The translations under genes were made by a program, and so were the position numbers. A stretch of 36,629 nucleotides of DNA from an uncultured Oscillospiraceae bacterium. Lineage in GTDB: Bacteria; Bacillota; Clostridia; Oscillospirales; Oscillospiraceae. Within the stretch, counting starts at the first letter, position 1. Each line of letters begins with the position of its first letter. A model generated the notes under the pieces. That model worked only from the letters and a program-made list of their open reading frames with translations, had not been told where the DNA came from and ran no database searches. The stretch is from positions 1 through 36,629 of the forward strand of contig CAAFLF010000020.1 of assembly GCA_900763685.1 (NCBI GenBank), given 5' to 3'. Shown one piece after another: positions 17,147 through 26,668 of the stretch.

Positions 17147-18355
17147 TCAGCCGATGGCGGAAGCGGTCTGGACGGTCTCAAGAGCCCAGACGCCGTTGGC
17201 GGTGTCAGCGGTCTTGATGAAGGCGGTGTCGCGGATGGCGTCGCCGATGTCGTCGAAGGCGATGTCGCCGGAGACGCCGGAGTAGGTGACGCCGGGCAGG
17301 GCGGCCTTGACGGCGGCCTTGTCGCCGGAGCCGGCGGCCTTGATGGCCTCGAGGGCCACGTAGTAGGCGTCATAGCCCATGGCGGTCACAGCGGAGATGG
17401 TGTCGTCGCCGCCGTTGCTGGCCTTGGCGTCGGCGTTGGAGTTGATGTAGTTCTTGATGCCCTCGTCGAACTCCGGAGAGCCGCCCTCCTGATAGAAGGT
17501 GGAGACGTAGAGCTGGATGTTGGTGCCCTTGGCGGCGGCCAGGACCATGTTGTCGTCCAGGGTGTCGGAGCCCAGGATGGGGGCCTCAATGCCCAGGGAA
17601 GCGGCCTGGGTGATGATCTGGGTGGCGTAGGCGATGGAGACGGGGGTGAAGATGACGTCCGCGCCCTCGCTCTTGGCCTTGTTCAGGTAAGAGGTGAAGT
17701 CGGAGTTGTTGGTGGGATAGGAGTCGCTGATGACCTTGCCGCCGGCGGCCTCGAAGACCTTGGTGAAGTAGCTGATGAGGCCCTGGTCATACTCGTTGCC
17801 GCTCTCGCCCAGGCAGTAGGCGACCTTGGCGCCGAACTTGTCCATGGCGAAGTTCGCGAGGACGTTGGCCTGGAAGTCATCCAGGAAGCAGATGCGGAAG
17901 TAGTAGTCGTTGCCGGCGGTGACGTTGGGGTTGGTGCAGGTCACGCCCATGGCGGCGAGGCCGGCGTCACCGAAGAGGGGACCGGCGGCCATGGAGACGC
18001 CGGAGCCGTAGGAGCCCAGCACGATGCTGACGCCGGAGGCGATCAGGTCGGAGGCGGCGGAGGGAGCCTTGTCGGTGGAAGAGCCGTTGTCGGCCATCAC
18101 CAGCTCGATCTGATAGGTCTCGCCGTTGAGCTCCACGGTGGGAGTCTCGCTGTTGGCGTACTGCATGCCCAGGATCTCCTTCTTGCCGCCGGAGGCGGAG
18201 TCGCCGGAGGCGGGCTCAAAGACGCCGATCTTGATGACCTTGTCGCCGGAGGCGGCATTGCTGCCGGAAGCGGCGGGGGCGTTGTTACCGGAGCCGCAGG
18301 CCGCCAGGGACAGCGCCATGGCCAGGGCCAGAAGCAGAGCAAAGAACTTCTTCAT
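17147..18355 (-). CDS. livK: Branched-chain amino acid binding lipoprotein LivK
   Basis: 402 residues. The N-terminus is a lipoprotein signal peptide: two Lys, a hydrophobic stretch and the lipobox LAACG with Cys at residue 20, followed by a Ser/Ala/Gly/Asn-rich linker. The mature part is a Leu/Ile/Val-type periplasmic-binding-protein fold (IKIGVFEPASGDSASGGKKE shortened here to its IKIGVFEPASG start; GSYGSGVSMAAGPL; SVSIAYATQIITQAA-type region). It would sit on the outer face of the membrane and deliver amino acids to LivHM. It is the first gene of the operon, with its own promoter, GGAGG 7 bp before the ATG, and hairpins after it that could raise its expression over the permeases. Confidence 0.95.
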   Translation of the reverse strand: MKKFFALLLALAMALSLAACGSGNNAPAASGSNAASGDKVIKIGVFEPASGDSASGGKKEILGMQYANSETPTVELNGETYQIELVMADNGSSTDKAPSAASDLIASGVSIVLGSYGSGVSMAAGPLFGDAGLAAMGVTCTNPNVTAGNDYYFRICFLDDFQANVLANFAMDKFGAKVAYCLGESGNEYDQGLISYFTKVFEAAGGKVISDSYPTNNSDFTSYLNKAKSEGADVIFTPVSIAYATQIITQAASLGIEAPILGSDTLDDNMVLAAAKGTNIQLYVSTFYQEGGSPEFDEGIKNYINSNADAKASNGGDDTISAVTAMGYDAYYVALEAIKAAGSGDKAAVKAALPGVTYSGVSGDIAFDDIGDAIRDTAFIKTADTANGVWALETVQTASAIG

Positions 18356-18436
18356 GTATAATCCTCCAATCTTGGGGGTCGTTCCCCCGGTGGCATCCAG
18401 CCGTCCATGGACGGCGGATGCGGTAACATAGTCTGC

Positions 18437-18465
18437 ATTCTACGGAAAGATTGCCCGGATTGCAA
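18437..18465 (-). promoter_or_regulatory. Promoter of the liv operon
   Basis: On the minus strand TTGCAA (18460-18465), 17-bp spacer and TAGAAT (18437-18442). The leader of about 75 nt contains a GCCGTCC-AT-GGACGGC hairpin (near 18401-18416). The rest of the 18466-18715 stretch holds no gene or recognised site. Confidence 0.75.
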
Positions 18466-18716
18466 GAGGGATAGTCCACAAGATTTCCGGCCCTCTCCCG
18501 CCAGAAACGCCCCATTTGTGCGCCGCCGGCCGTCCAGTTGTCCGTCACACGTGGATTTTGCAAGATAATGGCACTTTTCGGCCCCCGCTTTCGTCCACAA
18601 TGGGCGCACAATCGTCTTCGTGATTTTGCCCAAGGGGCGGCCGCCTTTCCCCGGATTTTTTCGCGTTTTTCCGGCGGAAAGCACAGCGGGTACCGTCCCC
18701 GGCGGACAGCGGACGG

Positions 18717-18749
18717 AAAAAGCGGGCCGGGGCATCCGCCCCGGCCCGC
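18717..18749 (-). terminator. Terminator after ftsH
   Basis: A perfect 12-bp stem (GCGGGCCGGGGC, loop ATCC) is followed on the minus strand by five T residues, 13 bp beyond the ftsH stop codon. It ends the gdpP-to-ftsH gene run. Confidence 0.92.
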
Positions 18750-18761
18750 CGCCGTCGCGCT

Positions 18762-20627
18762 TTAGTTTTCGCTCTCGGGGGCGCTCTTCTCCTCGCTCTC
18801 GCCGAAGACGGCCAGGAAATCCGCCCGCTCCATGGTCTCGTGGGCCAGGAGGTACTGGGCTACGGCCTCCAGCTTGTCCCGCTGTTCCGTGAGGATGGCC
18901 TCGCAGCGGCCGCGGCTCTCGGCGATGATGGCCTGGACCTCGGCGTCGATCTCCGCCGCCACAGTCTCGGAGTAGCTGCGGCTCTGGCTCATGGTGCGGC
19001 CGATGAAGACCTCGCCGCTGCCGGAATCGAAGCAGACCGGCCCCAGCTTCTCGCTCATGCCGTAGGTCGCCACCATCTTGTGGGCCAGGGAGCTGGCCCG
19101 CTGGATGTCGTTGGAGGCGCCGGTGGAGATGTCGCCCAGCACCAGGCTCTCCGCCACCCGGCCGCCGAGAAGGGCGGTGATCTCATCCTCCAGATAGCAC
19201 TTGGAGAGGTAGGAGCGGTCCTCCTCCGGCAGGGAGATGGTCATGCCGCCGGCCTGGCCCCTGGGAACGATGGAGATCTGGCTCACGGGGTCGTGGTTGG
19301 GCAGGCTGTGCATCACGATGGCGTGGCCCGCCTCGTGATAGGCCGTCAGCTCCCGCTCGTGCTGGGGGATGATCCGGCTGTGCTTCTCGGGCCCGGCGAT
19401 GACCTTGATCTCCGCCGCCCGGATATCCTCCATGCTGAGGTAGGGGGCGTTCTTCCGGGCGGCCAGCAGGGCCGCCTCGTTGAGGAGGTTCTCCAGGTCC
19501 GCGCCGGTGAAGCCCGGGGTGCCCCGGGCGATGTCCGCCAGGTCCACATCCTCGGCCAGGGGCTTGTCCTTGGCGTGGATCTTCAGGATCTCCTCCCGGC
19601 CCCGGATGTCCGGCAGGCCCACGTAGACCTGCCGGTCGAAGCGGCCGGGGCGCAGCAGGGCGGGGTCCAGGACATCCGCCCGGTTGGTGGCCGCCAGGAC
19701 CACCACGCCCTCGTTGCGGCCGAAGCCGTCCATCTCCACCAGGAGCTGGTTTAAGGTCTGCTCCCGCTCGTCGTGTCCGCCGCCCAGGCCCGTGCCTCTC
19801 TGGCGGCCCACGGCGTCGATCTCATCGATGAAGACGATGGCCGGGGACTGCTTCTTGGCCTGGGAGAAGAGGTCCCGGACACGGGAAGCGCCCACGCCCA
19901 CGTAGAGCTCCATGAAGTCGGAGCCGGAGATGGAGAGGAAGGCCACCCCCGCCTCGTTGGCCACGGCCTTGGCGAGCAGGGTCTTGCCGGTGCCCGGCGG
20001 GCCCACGAGAAGGACGCCCTTGGGGATGCGGGCCCCCAGGGCGGAGTACTTCTCCGGATCCCGGAGGAAGTCCACGATCTCGCTGAGCTCCTCCTTCTCC
20101 TCGTCCGCCCCGGCCACGGAACGGAAGCCGATGCTCCGGTCGGACTCTGAGAGGGTCCGGATCCGGGCGGAGCCGAACTTCGCCATCCGGTCCTGGCCGC
20201 CCCCGGCCATCTGCTGGGGCCGCAGGATGAAGAAATACCAGAATAGCCCGATGCAGAGCACCGTGATGAGGGTGGGGCTCAGGGTGGCCAGCCAATTCAC
20301 CGAGTGATCCTGGTAAAAGTCATAGTCCTCGATGATGCCCTTGTCGCTCTGCTCCAGCACCAGGGGCATCAGGTCGTCCTGAAAGAGCTGGAAGTCGTAG
20401 AGCTCGTGGCTCACGGTCTTGCTGCCCTTCAGCTCCTCCCGCAGCTCCAGGGTCAGGGTATTGCCCCGCACCGTGAAGCGCTGGACCTTCTCCTGGACGA
20501 AGAGCTGCCGGGCCTGGGCATAGTCCACCTGGGGCACATCGGCGTTGTTCTGCAGCAGCCAGGAGGCCGCCAGGGCCATGATGGCCAGCAGCAGCACGAC
20601 CCCCAGGCTGGAAGCGCGTTCTCTCAC
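18762..20627 (-). CDS. ftsH: ATP-dependent zinc metalloprotease FtsH (GTG start)
   Basis: 621 residues. Order: membrane helix 1 (about 9-26), an extracytoplasmic domain, helix 2 (about 111-136), an AAA+ ATPase with Walker A GPPGTGKT (209-216), Walker B IVFIDEID and the second region of homology [20 protein letters not shown], then the protease domain with the zinc motif HEAGH (431-435) and the third ligand Asp region ASNDI. It degrades misfolded membrane and some soluble proteins. The start is GTG at 20627, sharing GTGA with the hpt stop codon, with GGAGGT upstream, so translation is coupled to hpt. All catalytic residues are present. Confidence 0.96.
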   Translation of the reverse strand: MRERASSLGVVLLLAIMALAASWLLQNNADVPQVDYAQARQLFVQEKVQRFTVRGNTLTLELREELKGSKTVSHELYDFQLFQDDLMPLVLEQSDKGIIEDYDFYQDHSVNWLATLSPTLITVLCIGLFWYFFILRPQQMAGGGQDRMAKFGSARIRTLSESDRSIGFRSVAGADEEKEELSEIVDFLRDPEKYSALGARIPKGVLLVGPPGTGKTLLAKAVANEAGVAFLSISGSDFMELYVGVGASRVRDLFSQAKKQSPAIVFIDEIDAVGRQRGTGLGGGHDEREQTLNQLLVEMDGFGRNEGVVVLAATNRADVLDPALLRPGRFDRQVYVGLPDIRGREEILKIHAKDKPLAEDVDLADIARGTPGFTGADLENLLNEAALLAARKNAPYLSMEDIRAAEIKVIAGPEKHSRIIPQHERELTAYHEAGHAIVMHSLPNHDPVSQISIVPRGQAGGMTISLPEEDRSYLSKCYLEDEITALLGGRVAESLVLGDISTGASNDIQRASSLAHKMVATYGMSEKLGPVCFDSGSGEVFIGRTMSQSRSYSETVAAEIDAEVQAIIAESRGRCEAILTEQRDKLEAVAQYLLAHETMERADFLAVFGESEEKSAPESEN

Positions 20628-21175
20628 TTGCTGTATACCTCCGGTTTCAGTACCCCGATATAGGGCAGATTGCGGTACTCCTGGGCGTAATCCAGGCCGT
20701 AGCCCACCACGAACTCATCCGGCACCTCGAAGCCCGCGAGGTCCGGCTTCACGGCCTTCACCCGGCGGGAGGGCTTGTCCAGCAGCGTCACGATGGTGAT
20801 GCTGGCGGCCCCCTTGGTGAGGAGGTAGTCCTTCAAAAAGGCCAGGGTGTTGCCGGAGTCCAGGATGTCCTCCACGATGACGAGGTCCCGGCCGGTGATG
20901 TCCTGCTGGACGTCGTGGGTGATCTGCACCCGGCCGGAGGAGGAAGTGGCGTTGCCGTAGGAGCTGACGGCGATGAACTCCAGGTCGCTCTTGATGGGGC
21001 AGGCCCGCACCAGATCAGACATAAAGACGAAGCAGCCCTTCAAGACCCCCAGGAAGAGGGGCTTCTTCCCCTGGAACCGCTCCGCGAGCTCCGTGCCCAT
21101 CTCCGCCACCCGGCGGGCGATGTCCTCCTGGGAAAACAGTACCTTCAGGATGTCATTCTCCATTTCGTTGTACAT
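20624..21175 (-). CDS. hpt: Hypoxanthine phosphoribosyltransferase
   Basis: 183 residues, the expected size. The PRPP-binding motif [14 protein letters not shown] (about 95-108) is typical of HPRT, and the C-terminal [24 protein letters not shown] core ([11 protein letters not shown]) is a strong family marker. The enzyme salvages hypoxanthine and guanine to IMP and GMP. Neighbours tilS upstream and ftsH downstream are the conserved Firmicute arrangement. The ATG at 21175 has GAGGAG about 10 bp upstream; a second ATG four codons later is possible. The inverted-repeat element occupies most of the spacer before it. Confidence 0.95.
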   Translation of the reverse strand: MYNEMENDILKVLFSQEDIARRVAEMGTELAERFQGKKPLFLGVLKGCFVFMSDLVRACPIKSDLEFIAVSSYGNATSSSGRVQITHDVQQDITGRDLVIVEDILDSGNTLAFLKDYLLTKGAASITIVTLLDKPSRRVKAVKPDLAGFEVPDEFVVGYGLDYAQEYRNLPYIGVLKPEVYSK

Positions 21176-21207
21176 AGTCTCTCTTCTCCTCTATTTTTAT
21201 TCTGTCG

Positions 21208-21481
21208 TACCCTCGGCTGACAAGGGCAGACACGCTTTCCGGCGGCCCTGATAGGCGCTGGATGTCGTCATCGTCCTAGGCGGGCGCCAGCCCGCCGTCG
21301 TCCTCTTCCTCGCCAGAGCCCATCATTGCTCGCCGGAAAGTCCTTCGGAGTTTTTCGGGAGCGGAAACGGCGGCCGGCGAGGCTGACGAGGCAGTCGGGC
21401 TGACGCCCGACAACGAGGAAAACGAAGCTGGCTGTTGTTTCAGCCCCGAAAAACCGCGTTTGCCCTTGTCAGCCGAGGGTA
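21208..21481. mobile_element. MITE-like inverted-repeat element between tilS and hpt
   Basis: A 274-bp stretch is bounded by perfect 21-bp terminal inverted repeats, TACCCTCGGCTGACAAGGGC plus A at 21208-21228 and its complement at 21461-21481. Each end has the dinucleotide TA, as expected for a TA-target element of the IS630/Tc1-mariner type. The two halves are related: each has an internal hairpin at the same distance (about 71 bp) from its end, GGCGGGC-GCCA-GCCCGCC at 21279-21296 and GTCGGGC-TGAC-GCCCGAC at 21394-21411. No protein is encoded. The right repeat runs into tilS, whose stop codon TGA is inside the repeat. Only one copy is seen here, so mobility is inferred. Confidence 0.7.
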
Positions 21482-22773
21482 GATTCGATGCTCAGAAACC
21501 GGCATTCCCCGCCGGTGGGAAGAAACGCCTCGTCCGTGCCCAGGGGCCAAACGGCGGCGAGGTCCGCTCCCAGGAAGACCCCCGGCAGCCGCTGCCGCCG
21601 GATGGGGTCGATGCCCCGGTCCCGGCAGAGCCGCTTCACGGTGCGGCTGCCGCCGCGCTGGCCGGGAAGGGTCAGCCGCTCCGCCCCGGTGAGGGGGGCG
21701 ACGCGAACCGGCTCGTCTCCCGCCCGCAGGGCCAGGCCCTCCCCCTCCGGATGGTCCCGGAGGGTCAGGATCCAGTCCCCCCAGCGGAGGGGTCTGTTCA
21801 ACGTCAGCGCCGTCCTTGGCAGGGGCGCTTCCCGGCGGCGCAGGGTCAGGATCCCGTCCCGCTTCCGGGCGGCAAGGCCGTAGGGCAGGTCCGCTTCCCC
21901 GCCCTCCGGCAGTCGCAGAATGGCGGCGGCGTGGGCGGCTCCCAGGTCCTGCCGCCTTCCGGCGGCCCGTTCCAGCAGAAGGAGCGCCGCCCGCTCCCCG
22001 ATGGCCTCCGGGACCTCCCGCAGGGCCTTGGCGTCCAGGGAAAGCTCCCCCTCCGCCTCGGAGACGTTTTTCGCCAGCAGCTCCCCCGCCAGAGTGTCCA
22101 GGGCCTCGTCCTCCCGGCGGAGAGTCTCCGCCGCCCGGAGGATGTTCCCCACCGCCTGGGGATTGATCCCCTCCAGCACCGGCAGGACCTGGTGGCGGAG
22201 GCGGTTCCGGGCGGGGCCGTCGCTCCCGTTGCTCTCATCCTCCACATGGGGGATGGCATGGTCCTCGGCGTAGCGGGCCAGCTCCTCCGGCGCCCAGCGC
22301 AGGAAGGGCCGCAGCAGCACCGGGGCGTCCGGGCCCGTCCCCAGGGGCCGGGCCTCCCGCATCCCCCGGAGCCCGGCGGAACCGGTCCCCCGGATGAGGT
22401 TCAGCAGGATGGTCTCGGCGTTGTCCCGGGCGTGGTGGGCCGTACAGACGGCGGCGAAGCCCCCCTCCCGGGCCGCGCCCTCCAGAAAGGCGTAGCGAGC
22501 CTTCCGGGCGGCCTCCTCGGTGGAAAGCCCCTCCGCCGCCGCCAGGGCGGCCACGTCCCCCTCCCCCAGAAGGAAGGGGATGCCCCGCTCCCGGCACCAG
22601 TCCCGGACGAAGGCGGCGTCGCGGCCGGAGGTCGACCGCAGGTGGTGGTCAAAATGGGCGGCGGTGACGGAGAGGTCCCCCCGCTCCGCGAGATAGAATA
22701 GCAGGCACATGGAGTCCCGCCCGCCGGAGACGGCGCAGAGGACCCGTCCCCCCTCCGGCAGATACCGCCCCAT
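21469..22773 (-). CDS. tilS: tRNA(Ile)-lysidine synthase
   Basis: 434 residues. The N-terminal PP-loop ATPase motif is AVSGGRDSMCLL (about 14-25), followed by the family FDHHLR and the long helical middle and C-terminal domains (GAERLTLPGQRGG; RRQRLPGVFLGADLAAVWPLG). It converts C34 of tRNA-Ile(CAU) to lysidine, so the tRNA reads AUA. The ATG at 22773 gives the usual start just before the PP-loop and begins 7 bp after the dnaB stop; longer frames overlap dnaB and look non-coding. The last residues (TLG) and the stop codon are encoded by the terminal repeat of the adjacent inverted-repeat element. Confidence 0.93.
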   Translation of the reverse strand: MGRYLPEGGRVLCAVSGGRDSMCLLFYLAERGDLSVTAAHFDHHLRSTSGRDAAFVRDWCRERGIPFLLGEGDVAALAAAEGLSTEEAARKARYAFLEGAAREGGFAAVCTAHHARDNAETILLNLIRGTGSAGLRGMREARPLGTGPDAPVLLRPFLRWAPEELARYAEDHAIPHVEDESNGSDGPARNRLRHQVLPVLEGINPQAVGNILRAAETLRREDEALDTLAGELLAKNVSEAEGELSLDAKALREVPEAIGERAALLLLERAAGRRQDLGAAHAAAILRLPEGGEADLPYGLAARKRDGILTLRRREAPLPRTALTLNRPLRWGDWILTLRDHPEGEGLALRAGDEPVRVAPLTGAERLTLPGQRGGSRTVKRLCRDRGIDPIRRQRLPGVFLGADLAAVWPLGTDEAFLPTGGECRFLSIESTLG

Positions 22774-22780
22774 GACGGTC

Positions 22781-24133
22781 TCAGTCCTCGTCGTCATAGC
22801 GGTTATCCAGGGTGGCGAACTGGGTGTACTCGGGCATCCAGCGCAGCTCCACCTTGCCGGTCTCGCCGTGGCGGTTCTTCGCGATGATGCACTCGGCGAT
22901 GTTGTGCTTCTCCGAATCCTCATTATAGTAGTCGTCCCGGTAGAGGAACATGACGATGTCGGCGTCCTGCTCGATGGCGCCGGATTCGCGCAGATCCGAG
23001 AGCATGGGCCGCTTGTCGTCCCGCTTCTCGTTGGCGCGGGAGAGCTGGGAGAGGCAGATGACGGGGACGTTCAGCTCCTTGGCCATGATCTTCATCATGC
23101 GGGAGATGTCGCTGACCACCTGCTGGCGGTTCTCGCCCCGGTTGCCCTTGTCCCCGGCGGAGGTCATCAATTGCAGGTAGTCGATAACGACGAGGCCCAG
23201 GTTGTCCAGCCGGCGGCACTTCGCGTTCATGTCCGCCGCGCTGAGCATGGGATTGTCGTCCACCCGGATATCCAGCTGGTTCAAAACCGACGCGGCGGCG
23301 GCGATCTTCTGCCAGTCCGTCTCCCGGAGGTTGCCGGTGCGGAGCCGGTAGTTCTCCACCAGCGCCTCGCCGGAGAGGATGCGGGTCACCAGCTGCTCGG
23401 CGGACATTTCCAGGGAGAAGATGGCCACGGTCTTCCGGGAGGAGCGGGCCACGTTCAGGGCGATGTTCAGGGCGAAGGAGGTCTTGCCCATGCCGGGCCG
23501 GGCGGCCAGCAGCAGGAGGTCGGACTTGTTGAGCCCCGTGATCTTGGCGTCCACCGCCGAAAAGCCGGAGGAGAGGCCCGGCATGTGGTCCTGGCTCTCC
23601 GTCATTTCCCCCAGCCGCTCCAAAACGTCCGGCAGCACCCGGCTGATGGGCACCATGTCCTGGGCGCTCTGGCCCCGGCGGACGGCGAAGATCTTCTGCT
23701 CCGCGGCGTCCAGGGTGTCCGCCGCCGTGCCGATGCCCTCCTGGACCATGGCGGTGATCTCCGAGGCGGCGATGGCCACCCCCCGGAGCAGGGCCTTGTC
23801 CCGGACGATCTTCACATACTCCATGACGTTGGCGGAGGTGGGGGTGATCTCCATCAGCTCCGCGAGGTAGCGCCGGGTGGTCTGCTCGTCATAGGTGCCG
23901 TTCTTCCGCAGCTCCTCCGCCACGGTGATGCCGTCCACCGGCCGGGCGTAGCTGAACATGGAGTAGATGGCCTCAAAGATCTCCCGGTTCTGCCGGAGGT
24001 AGAAGTCCCCGGGCTGGAGCTTGTCCATCACGTCCTTGATACACTCGGGGTCGATGAGCATGGAGCCCAGCACCGCCTGCTCCCCCTCCAGCGAGTGGGG
24101 CATCTGCCGTGTCAGCAGGTCTTCGCTGTCCAT
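22781..24133 (-). CDS. dnaB: Replicative DNA helicase DnaB
   Basis: 450 residues, the family length. The N-terminal domain begins PHSLEGEQAVLGSML, the linker leads to the RecA-like motor with Walker A ARPGMGKTSFALN (about 211-223), EMSAEQL, and Walker B LVVIDYLQLM, then QLSRANEKR and SGAIEQDADIVMFLYRDDYY. It is the hexameric helicase (called DnaC in Bacillus) that unwinds the chromosome at the replication fork. It lies 33 bp after rplI, as in many Firmicutes where rplI-dnaB follows gdpP. No intein interrupts the motor motifs. Confidence 0.96.
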   Translation of the reverse strand: MDSEDLLTRQMPHSLEGEQAVLGSMLIDPECIKDVMDKLQPGDFYLRQNREIFEAIYSMFSYARPVDGITVAEELRKNGTYDEQTTRRYLAELMEITPTSANVMEYVKIVRDKALLRGVAIAASEITAMVQEGIGTAADTLDAAEQKIFAVRRGQSAQDMVPISRVLPDVLERLGEMTESQDHMPGLSSGFSAVDAKITGLNKSDLLLLAARPGMGKTSFALNIALNVARSSRKTVAIFSLEMSAEQLVTRILSGEALVENYRLRTGNLRETDWQKIAAAASVLNQLDIRVDDNPMLSAADMNAKCRRLDNLGLVVIDYLQLMTSAGDKGNRGENRQQVVSDISRMMKIMAKELNVPVICLSQLSRANEKRDDKRPMLSDLRESGAIEQDADIVMFLYRDDYYNEDSEKHNIAECIIAKNRHGETGKVELRWMPEYTQFATLDNRYDDED

Positions 24134-24165
24134 TCGCTCCCCTCCTTCTCCGGCCCGGGCCGGTG

Positions 24166-24615
24166 TTACTTCTCCTCGCAGACCAGCACGTTCACCGTGC
24201 CGCTGATCTCATAGCCCAGCCGGGCCTTCACCTGATAGGTGCCGAAGGCCTTGATGGGGTCGTCCAGCACCAGCTTCTGCTTGGGGATGTCCACGTTGTG
24301 CTGCGCCTTCAGTGCGTCGGAGATCTCCTTGGTGGTGACGGCGCCGAAGAGGCGGCCACCGGCCCCGGCCTTCGCGGGGATCTTCACGAGAAGGGCCTTC
24401 AGCCGCTCCGCGGCGGCCATGGCGGCCTCCTTCTGGCGGGCCTCCTCGGCCCGGCGGGCCTTCTCCTTCAGGTTCATGGTGTTGATGGCGTCCGCCGTGG
24501 CGGCGATGGCCAGCTTCCGGGGCAGAAGGTAGTTGCGGGCATAGCCCTCAGAGGCTTCGATGAGCTGCCCCTTCTTGCCCTGGCCCTTCACGTCCTGCTG
24601 TAAGATGACTTTCAT
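24166..24615 (-). CDS. rplI: Ribosomal protein L9
   Basis: 149 residues, the normal length. The N-terminal domain is diagnostic: MKVILQQDVKGQGKKGQLIE and GYARNYLLPRKLAIAAT, followed by a long connecting helix rich in Ala, Lys and Glu (about 45-80) and the C-terminal rRNA-binding domain (GRLFGAVTTKEISDAL; VKARLGYEISGTVNVLV). It is part of the large subunit near the L1 stalk. AAAGGAG lies 8 bp before the ATG. The 67-bp spacer to gdpP shows no terminator with a T run. Confidence 0.97.
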   Translation of the reverse strand: MKVILQQDVKGQGKKGQLIEASEGYARNYLLPRKLAIAATADAINTMNLKEKARRAEEARQKEAAMAAAERLKALLVKIPAKAGAGGRLFGAVTTKEISDALKAQHNVDIPKQKLVLDDPIKAFGTYQVKARLGYEISGTVNVLVCEEK

Positions 24616-24682
24616 GGTGTTTCTCCTTTAATACTGGGTCTCCGCCCCAGGGGGGCGGGCATTGGCTTTCATTTTTGGGGAT

Positions 24683-26668
24683 TTACTTCTCGAAGTAGGC
24701 CTCAATGACATCCAGGAGCTTGGCCCGGACCTCGGCCACGTCGCCCTCGGCGATCTGACCGCCGGCGGTGGTGGAGTTGCCGCCCCCGCCCAAAGCCTCC
24801 AAAATCACCTGGACATTGACCTCGCCCAGCGACCGGCCGGAGAGGATGACCCCCGCCCCCTTCCGGCAGAGGACGAAGGACGCCTTCACCCCCCGGAGGG
24901 TCAGCAGCTCGTCCGCCGCCTGGGCGGCGGCCACCCGGTCCACGCCATCCTCCGGGATGGCGGCCACGGCGATGCCGCTGGGCAGGATCTCCGCCCGGCG
25001 CAGGATGTCGTAGCGCTTCACCACGTCGTCAAGGTCATTCTGGAAGTAGCGCTGCACGTCCGTGGTGTCCGCCCCCGCCCGGCGCAGGAAGGCGGCCGCC
25101 TCAAAGGTCCGCCCGCCGGTGCGGAGGGTAAAGTGCTTGGTGTCCAGCACGATGCCGGCCAGCAGCGCCTCGGCCTCCTCCCGAAGGACCTCGGATGGCT
25201 CGCAGAGGTACTGCAGCAGCTCCGTCACCAGCTCGCTCGCGGAGGAGGCGTAGGGCTCGTGGAAGTTCAGGGCGGCGTTCTCGATGTAGCTCGCGGCCCG
25301 GCGGTGGTGGTCGATGACCGCCACCCGGTTGCAGCTCTCCAGCACCTGGGGGGCCTCCACGAAGTCCGGGCGGTTGGTGTCCACCACGATAAGAAGGGTC
25401 CCCGGCTGCAGCCGCAGGAAAGCCTCCTGCTTGTCCACAAACGCCCCGGCGTACTCCGGCAGCTTCCGCAGCTGCGCCAGCACCAGCTGGGCGGCGTTGT
25501 TGTCCTGGTCGATGATGATCTGGGCCTTGCGCCGCCGCTTCCGGGCGATGCACATAAGGCCCGCCGCCGCGCCCAGGGCGTCCATGTCGGCGTAGCTGTG
25601 GCCCATGATGTAGATCTGCTTGGCGTCCTCCATCAGCTCGCCCAGGGCGTTGGCCATGACCCGGGACTTGACCTTGGTCCGCTTCTCCGCGGTCTTAGTC
25701 CGCCCGCCGTAGAAGGAGAAGTCCTGCCTCGTCCGCACCACGGCCTGGTCGCCGCCCCGGGAGAGGGCCATCTCCAGGGAGAGGTTCGCCCCCTTATAGA
25801 GCTCCGCTATGCTGTCCGCATCCTTCCCCACGCCGATGGAGAGGGTGGGGTTCAGGCCCTCCGCCACCTTCACAGCCCGGATGGAGTCCAGCACCGCGAA
25901 CTTCTCGGCGGCAAAATGCTCAAAGTGCTCCTCCTCAAAGAGGAAGAGGTAGTGGTCCCGCTGGGTCTTGACAAGGACGCCCACGCCCTCGGTCCACTGG
26001 CCCAGCTTCTCGTCGATCTGGGCCAAGATGGCGCTGCGCTGGGTGTCCGGGCAGGCCTTCATGAGGTCGTCGTAGTTGTCCACCTGAATGAGGGCCATCA
26101 CCGGCCGGGTCGCGGAGTACCGCTCCCGGAGACTGTCGCTCTCCGTCACGTCCACCCAGTAGGTGGTGGCCACCAGGCCCTGGGCGCTGCGGCCCTTGGC
26201 CCGCTGCAGGCTCCCATAGACCTGGAAGCGCCGGCCGTTCATCTCCACCCGGTCCGGGCAGCGGCTCTTCCCCTCCAAGAGCCAGCTTGTGGGGAAGTGG
26301 GGCACGGCGTCGTCCACCTTCATCTCAAAAAGATGCTCCCGGACCCCCGCCAGCTGCAAAAAGTCCTCGTTGCTCCAGATGACCTCGCCGGTGTCCGGCC
26401 GGAAGACCATGATGGGCAGGGGGGAGTTGATGAGGGTGGACTTGCTGGCGGTGTCCACGCTGCCGGTGATGCTGTCGATATACTGCAAAATCTTCTTCTG
26501 CCGGGCCCGGCTGCTGCGGACGAACCAGGCGTAGAGCCCGATGGCCGCCGCCAGCTCCGCCGCCGCCAGCCAAGGCTGGAAGGGGATGGCCAGCAGGGCG
26601 TAGAGCCCCAGCACGGCGAAGTAGAGCTTCCAGTTGGGCTCCATGAGCCGGGAGAGTTTTTGATTCAT
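24683..26668 (-). CDS. gdpP: Cyclic-di-AMP phosphodiesterase GdpP
   Basis: 661 residues. Two N-terminal membrane helices (about 15-48) precede a PAS-like region (PLPIMVFRPDTGEVIWSNEDF core), a degenerate GGDEF domain (SRGGDQAV in place of GGDEF) and a C-terminal DHH/DHHA1 phosphoesterase with MGHSYADMDALG, VVDTNRPDF and VIDHHRR. This is the full GdpP layout; it hydrolyses c-di-AMP to pApA and so affects potassium balance and cell-wall stress. The ATG at 26668 follows AAGGAG with 8-bp spacing; an in-frame GTG at 26677 overlaps that site and is not used. It begins the run that continues into rplI and dnaB. Confidence 0.95.
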   Translation of the reverse strand: MNQKLSRLMEPNWKLYFAVLGLYALLAIPFQPWLAAAELAAAIGLYAWFVRSSRARQKKILQYIDSITGSVDTASKSTLINSPLPIMVFRPDTGEVIWSNEDFLQLAGVREHLFEMKVDDAVPHFPTSWLLEGKSRCPDRVEMNGRRFQVYGSLQRAKGRSAQGLVATTYWVDVTESDSLRERYSATRPVMALIQVDNYDDLMKACPDTQRSAILAQIDEKLGQWTEGVGVLVKTQRDHYLFLFEEEHFEHFAAEKFAVLDSIRAVKVAEGLNPTLSIGVGKDADSIAELYKGANLSLEMALSRGGDQAVVRTRQDFSFYGGRTKTAEKRTKVKSRVMANALGELMEDAKQIYIMGHSYADMDALGAAAGLMCIARKRRRKAQIIIDQDNNAAQLVLAQLRKLPEYAGAFVDKQEAFLRLQPGTLLIVVDTNRPDFVEAPQVLESCNRVAVIDHHRRAASYIENAALNFHEPYASSASELVTELLQYLCEPSEVLREEAEALLAGIVLDTKHFTLRTGGRTFEAAAFLRRAGADTTDVQRYFQNDLDDVVKRYDILRRAEILPSGIAVAAIPEDGVDRVAAAQAADELLTLRGVKASFVLCRKGAGVILSGRSLGEVNVQVILEALGGGGNSTTAGGQIAEGDVAEVRAKLLDVIEAYFEK

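Noticed and set aside
18474..18600. Two GTCCACAA motifs in the ftsH-livK spacer as DnaA boxes or an origin
   Set aside because: Each differs from the DnaA-box consensus at two or more positions, there are only two, and no AT-rich unwinding region is present.
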